A stretch of 8,501 nucleotides of DNA from Gammaproteobacteria bacterium (GTDB taxonomy: Bacteria; Pseudomonadota; Gammaproteobacteria; Steroidobacterales; Steroidobacteraceae): contig PMMB01000314.1 in the NCBI GenBank assembly GCA_003165495.1, forward strand, positions 25,391-33,891. The letters run 5' to 3'. This document shows positions 7,715 through 8,501 of this stretch, one piece after another (position 1 is the stretch's first letter; each line of letters opens with the position of its first letter). Under the pieces are notes generated by a model that saw only the letters and a list, made by a program, of their open reading frames with translations, was not told the origin of the DNA and did no database searches. The translations under genes and the position numbers were made by a program.

Positions 7715-7720
7715 GGAGGA
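7715..7720 (+). promoter_or_regulatory. Strong Shine-Dalgarno before a CTG start
   Basis: GGAGGA lies 3 nt before the in-frame CTG at 7724 (4 nt if GGAGG is counted). It is the best ribosome site in the area. The tight spacing is slightly short for the CTG but still plausible, and it is the main argument for placing the start of the response regulator here. Confidence 0.5.
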
Positions 7721-7723
7721 ACT

Positions 7724-8501
7724 CTGAAGAAGCCTTACTCACCGCCCCCGACGGCCTCGCTCGCATTTGGTATTACCGGCAAGGCAAACGAATCCAAGCG
7801 CCGAGGAGACGATGATGAGTCGTCGGCGGTCCGCAAAGCCAAAATTCTGGTTGTAGACGATGATCCGGCGTTGCGTCGCCTCATGGTGACCCGTCTTGGT
7901 GCAGCGAACTATGTGGTCGAAACCGCCGAGACTGCGCAAGCAGCTTTGGACGCCTGCGTGCAATCGCGGCCGAATCTCGTGATTACGGATTTGCGAATGA
8001 AGGACATGGACGGACTCGCTTTCCTGAAGGAACTAAAGAGCCGATGGCCGGAGCTGACCGTGATTATTCTGACTGCCCACGGGACCATCTCCGAGGCCGT
8101 GCAAGCCACCCAATACGGTGCATTCGGTTACCTGGTCAAACCGGTTGCTAAGGAAGAATTATTGGGGCAAGTGCAACGGGCGACTGCAACTTTTACGCAG
8201 ACCGAGGGTTACTGGCGGGCGAGTATTGTGTCACGTAGTCAACTCATGGAAGACCGGCTGGCGATTGCCAATCGAGCCGCGGCCAGCGATGCGCCTGTAC
8301 TCTTGACGGGTGAAAACGGCACTGGAAAGGAACTCCTTGCGCGTGCCATCCATGCGGCAAGTGCGCGTCGCGAAAAACCCTTTGTCGCAGTATCTTGTCG
8401 AAACACGGGCCGCCACGTGTTGGAATCCGAACTTTTCGGCGGCGAGTCCGACGAATCGGGCGCTGCAGAGACGCTCAGGGAAGGGGCGTTGCAACGGGCG
8501 C
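7724..8501 (+). CDS. GlrR/QseF-like NtrC-family response regulator, 5' part, GAFTGA motif lost
   Basis: This is the first 259 residues of a two-component response regulator that runs off the window; relatives are about 440-470 residues. The receiver (about 39-155) has every key residue with NtrC spacing: Asp46/Asp47, phospho-acceptor Asp89 (LVITDLRM), Thr117 (ILTAHG) and Lys139 (LVKPV). The next part, WRASIVSRSQLM then ASDAPVLLTG, closely follows E. coli GlrR, as I recall it. The AAA+ domain has a Walker A variant, GENGTGKE (residues 196-203), and LESELFG. The sigma-54-contacting GAFTGA that should follow is DESGAA (8450-8467), and the usual NCAALP-like block is SCRNTG. It may therefore not activate sigma-54. 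No ATG, GTG or TTG codon lies in frame between the stop at 7691 and the receiver, so CTG 7724 is used because of GGAGGA in front; the frame stays open and GC3-rich through a roughly 38-residue polar N-terminal extension. The partner kinase is outside the window. Confidence 0.82.
   Translation, partial: MKKPYSPPPTASLAFGITGKANESKRRGDDDESSAVRKAKILVVDDDPALRRLMVTRLGAANYVVETAETAQAALDACVQSRPNLVITDLRMKDMDGLAFLKELKSRWPELTVIILTAHGTISEAVQATQYGAFGYLVKPVAKEELLGQVQRATATFTQTEGYWRASIVSRSQLMEDRLAIANRAAASDAPVLLTGENGTGKELLARAIHAASARREKPFVAVSCRNTGRHVLESELFGGESDESGAAETLREGALQRA

Larger units (their letters stand above)
7338..7723. other. 386-bp divergent intergenic region
   Basis: This region separates the minus-strand CsgG-like gene from the plus-strand response regulator and must hold the promoters of both. 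The part next to the CsgG-like gene (about 7375-7515) is more AT-rich and full of short ATCGAT/TCGATC words, including the palindromes TTCTAGAA, TCGATCGA and AATCGATT. I could not place a convincing sigma-70 promoter on either strand. The part next to the regulator carries a sigma-54-like element and a palindrome cluster, listed separately. I see no small gene or RNA that I can support. Confidence 0.6.

Noticed and set aside
7690..7815. Small GTG-started frame of 41 codons overlapping the start of the response regulator
   Set aside because: No Shine-Dalgarno at a usable distance and no recognisable protein; the receiver frame explains the region better.

Overview
The window looks like the chromosome of a GC-rich, free-living proteobacterium. 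A gammaproteobacterium is most likely (Xanthomonadales or Steroidobacter-like), because the last gene resembles the GlrR/QseF branch of NtrC-type response regulators and because large exported VPS10-like propeller proteins are common in such bacteria. This taxonomic guess is inference. I see no tRNA, rRNA, insertion sequence, CRISPR array or phage gene.

Positions 1-6342 hold a tightly packed plus-strand operon. It starts with the 3' end of one large VPS10/sortilin-type (BNR/Asp-box) beta-propeller gene. A complete paralogue follows (1309-4509), coupled to the first by an ATGA stop/start overlap. Then, 15 bp downstream, comes a Tat-type exported FAD-dependent oxidase of the berberine-bridge family with both covalent-flavin residues (4525-6342). 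All three products should act outside the cytoplasm. The spacing suggests a shared role, but the substrate cannot be read from the sequence.

Positions 6343-6395 separate two convergent genes and contain a perfect 11-bp hairpin. On the minus strand, 6396-7337 encodes a periplasmic CsgG-like protein with a C-terminal SH3-like domain and no lipobox.

Positions 7338-7723 are a 386-bp divergent intergenic region. It holds a sigma-54-like -24/-12 element and a cluster of CGCAACG/CGTTGCG half-sites just before a strong Shine-Dalgarno. A GlrR/QseF-like response regulator then runs off the window (from about 7724). It has two oddities: there is no ATG, GTG or TTG codon in frame in front of its receiver domain, and the sigma-54-contacting GAFTGA motif of its AAA+ domain is replaced by DESGAA. 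These two points, with the unstudied secreted propeller/flavoenzyme operon, are the most interesting content. I cannot demonstrate a wholly new system from this window.
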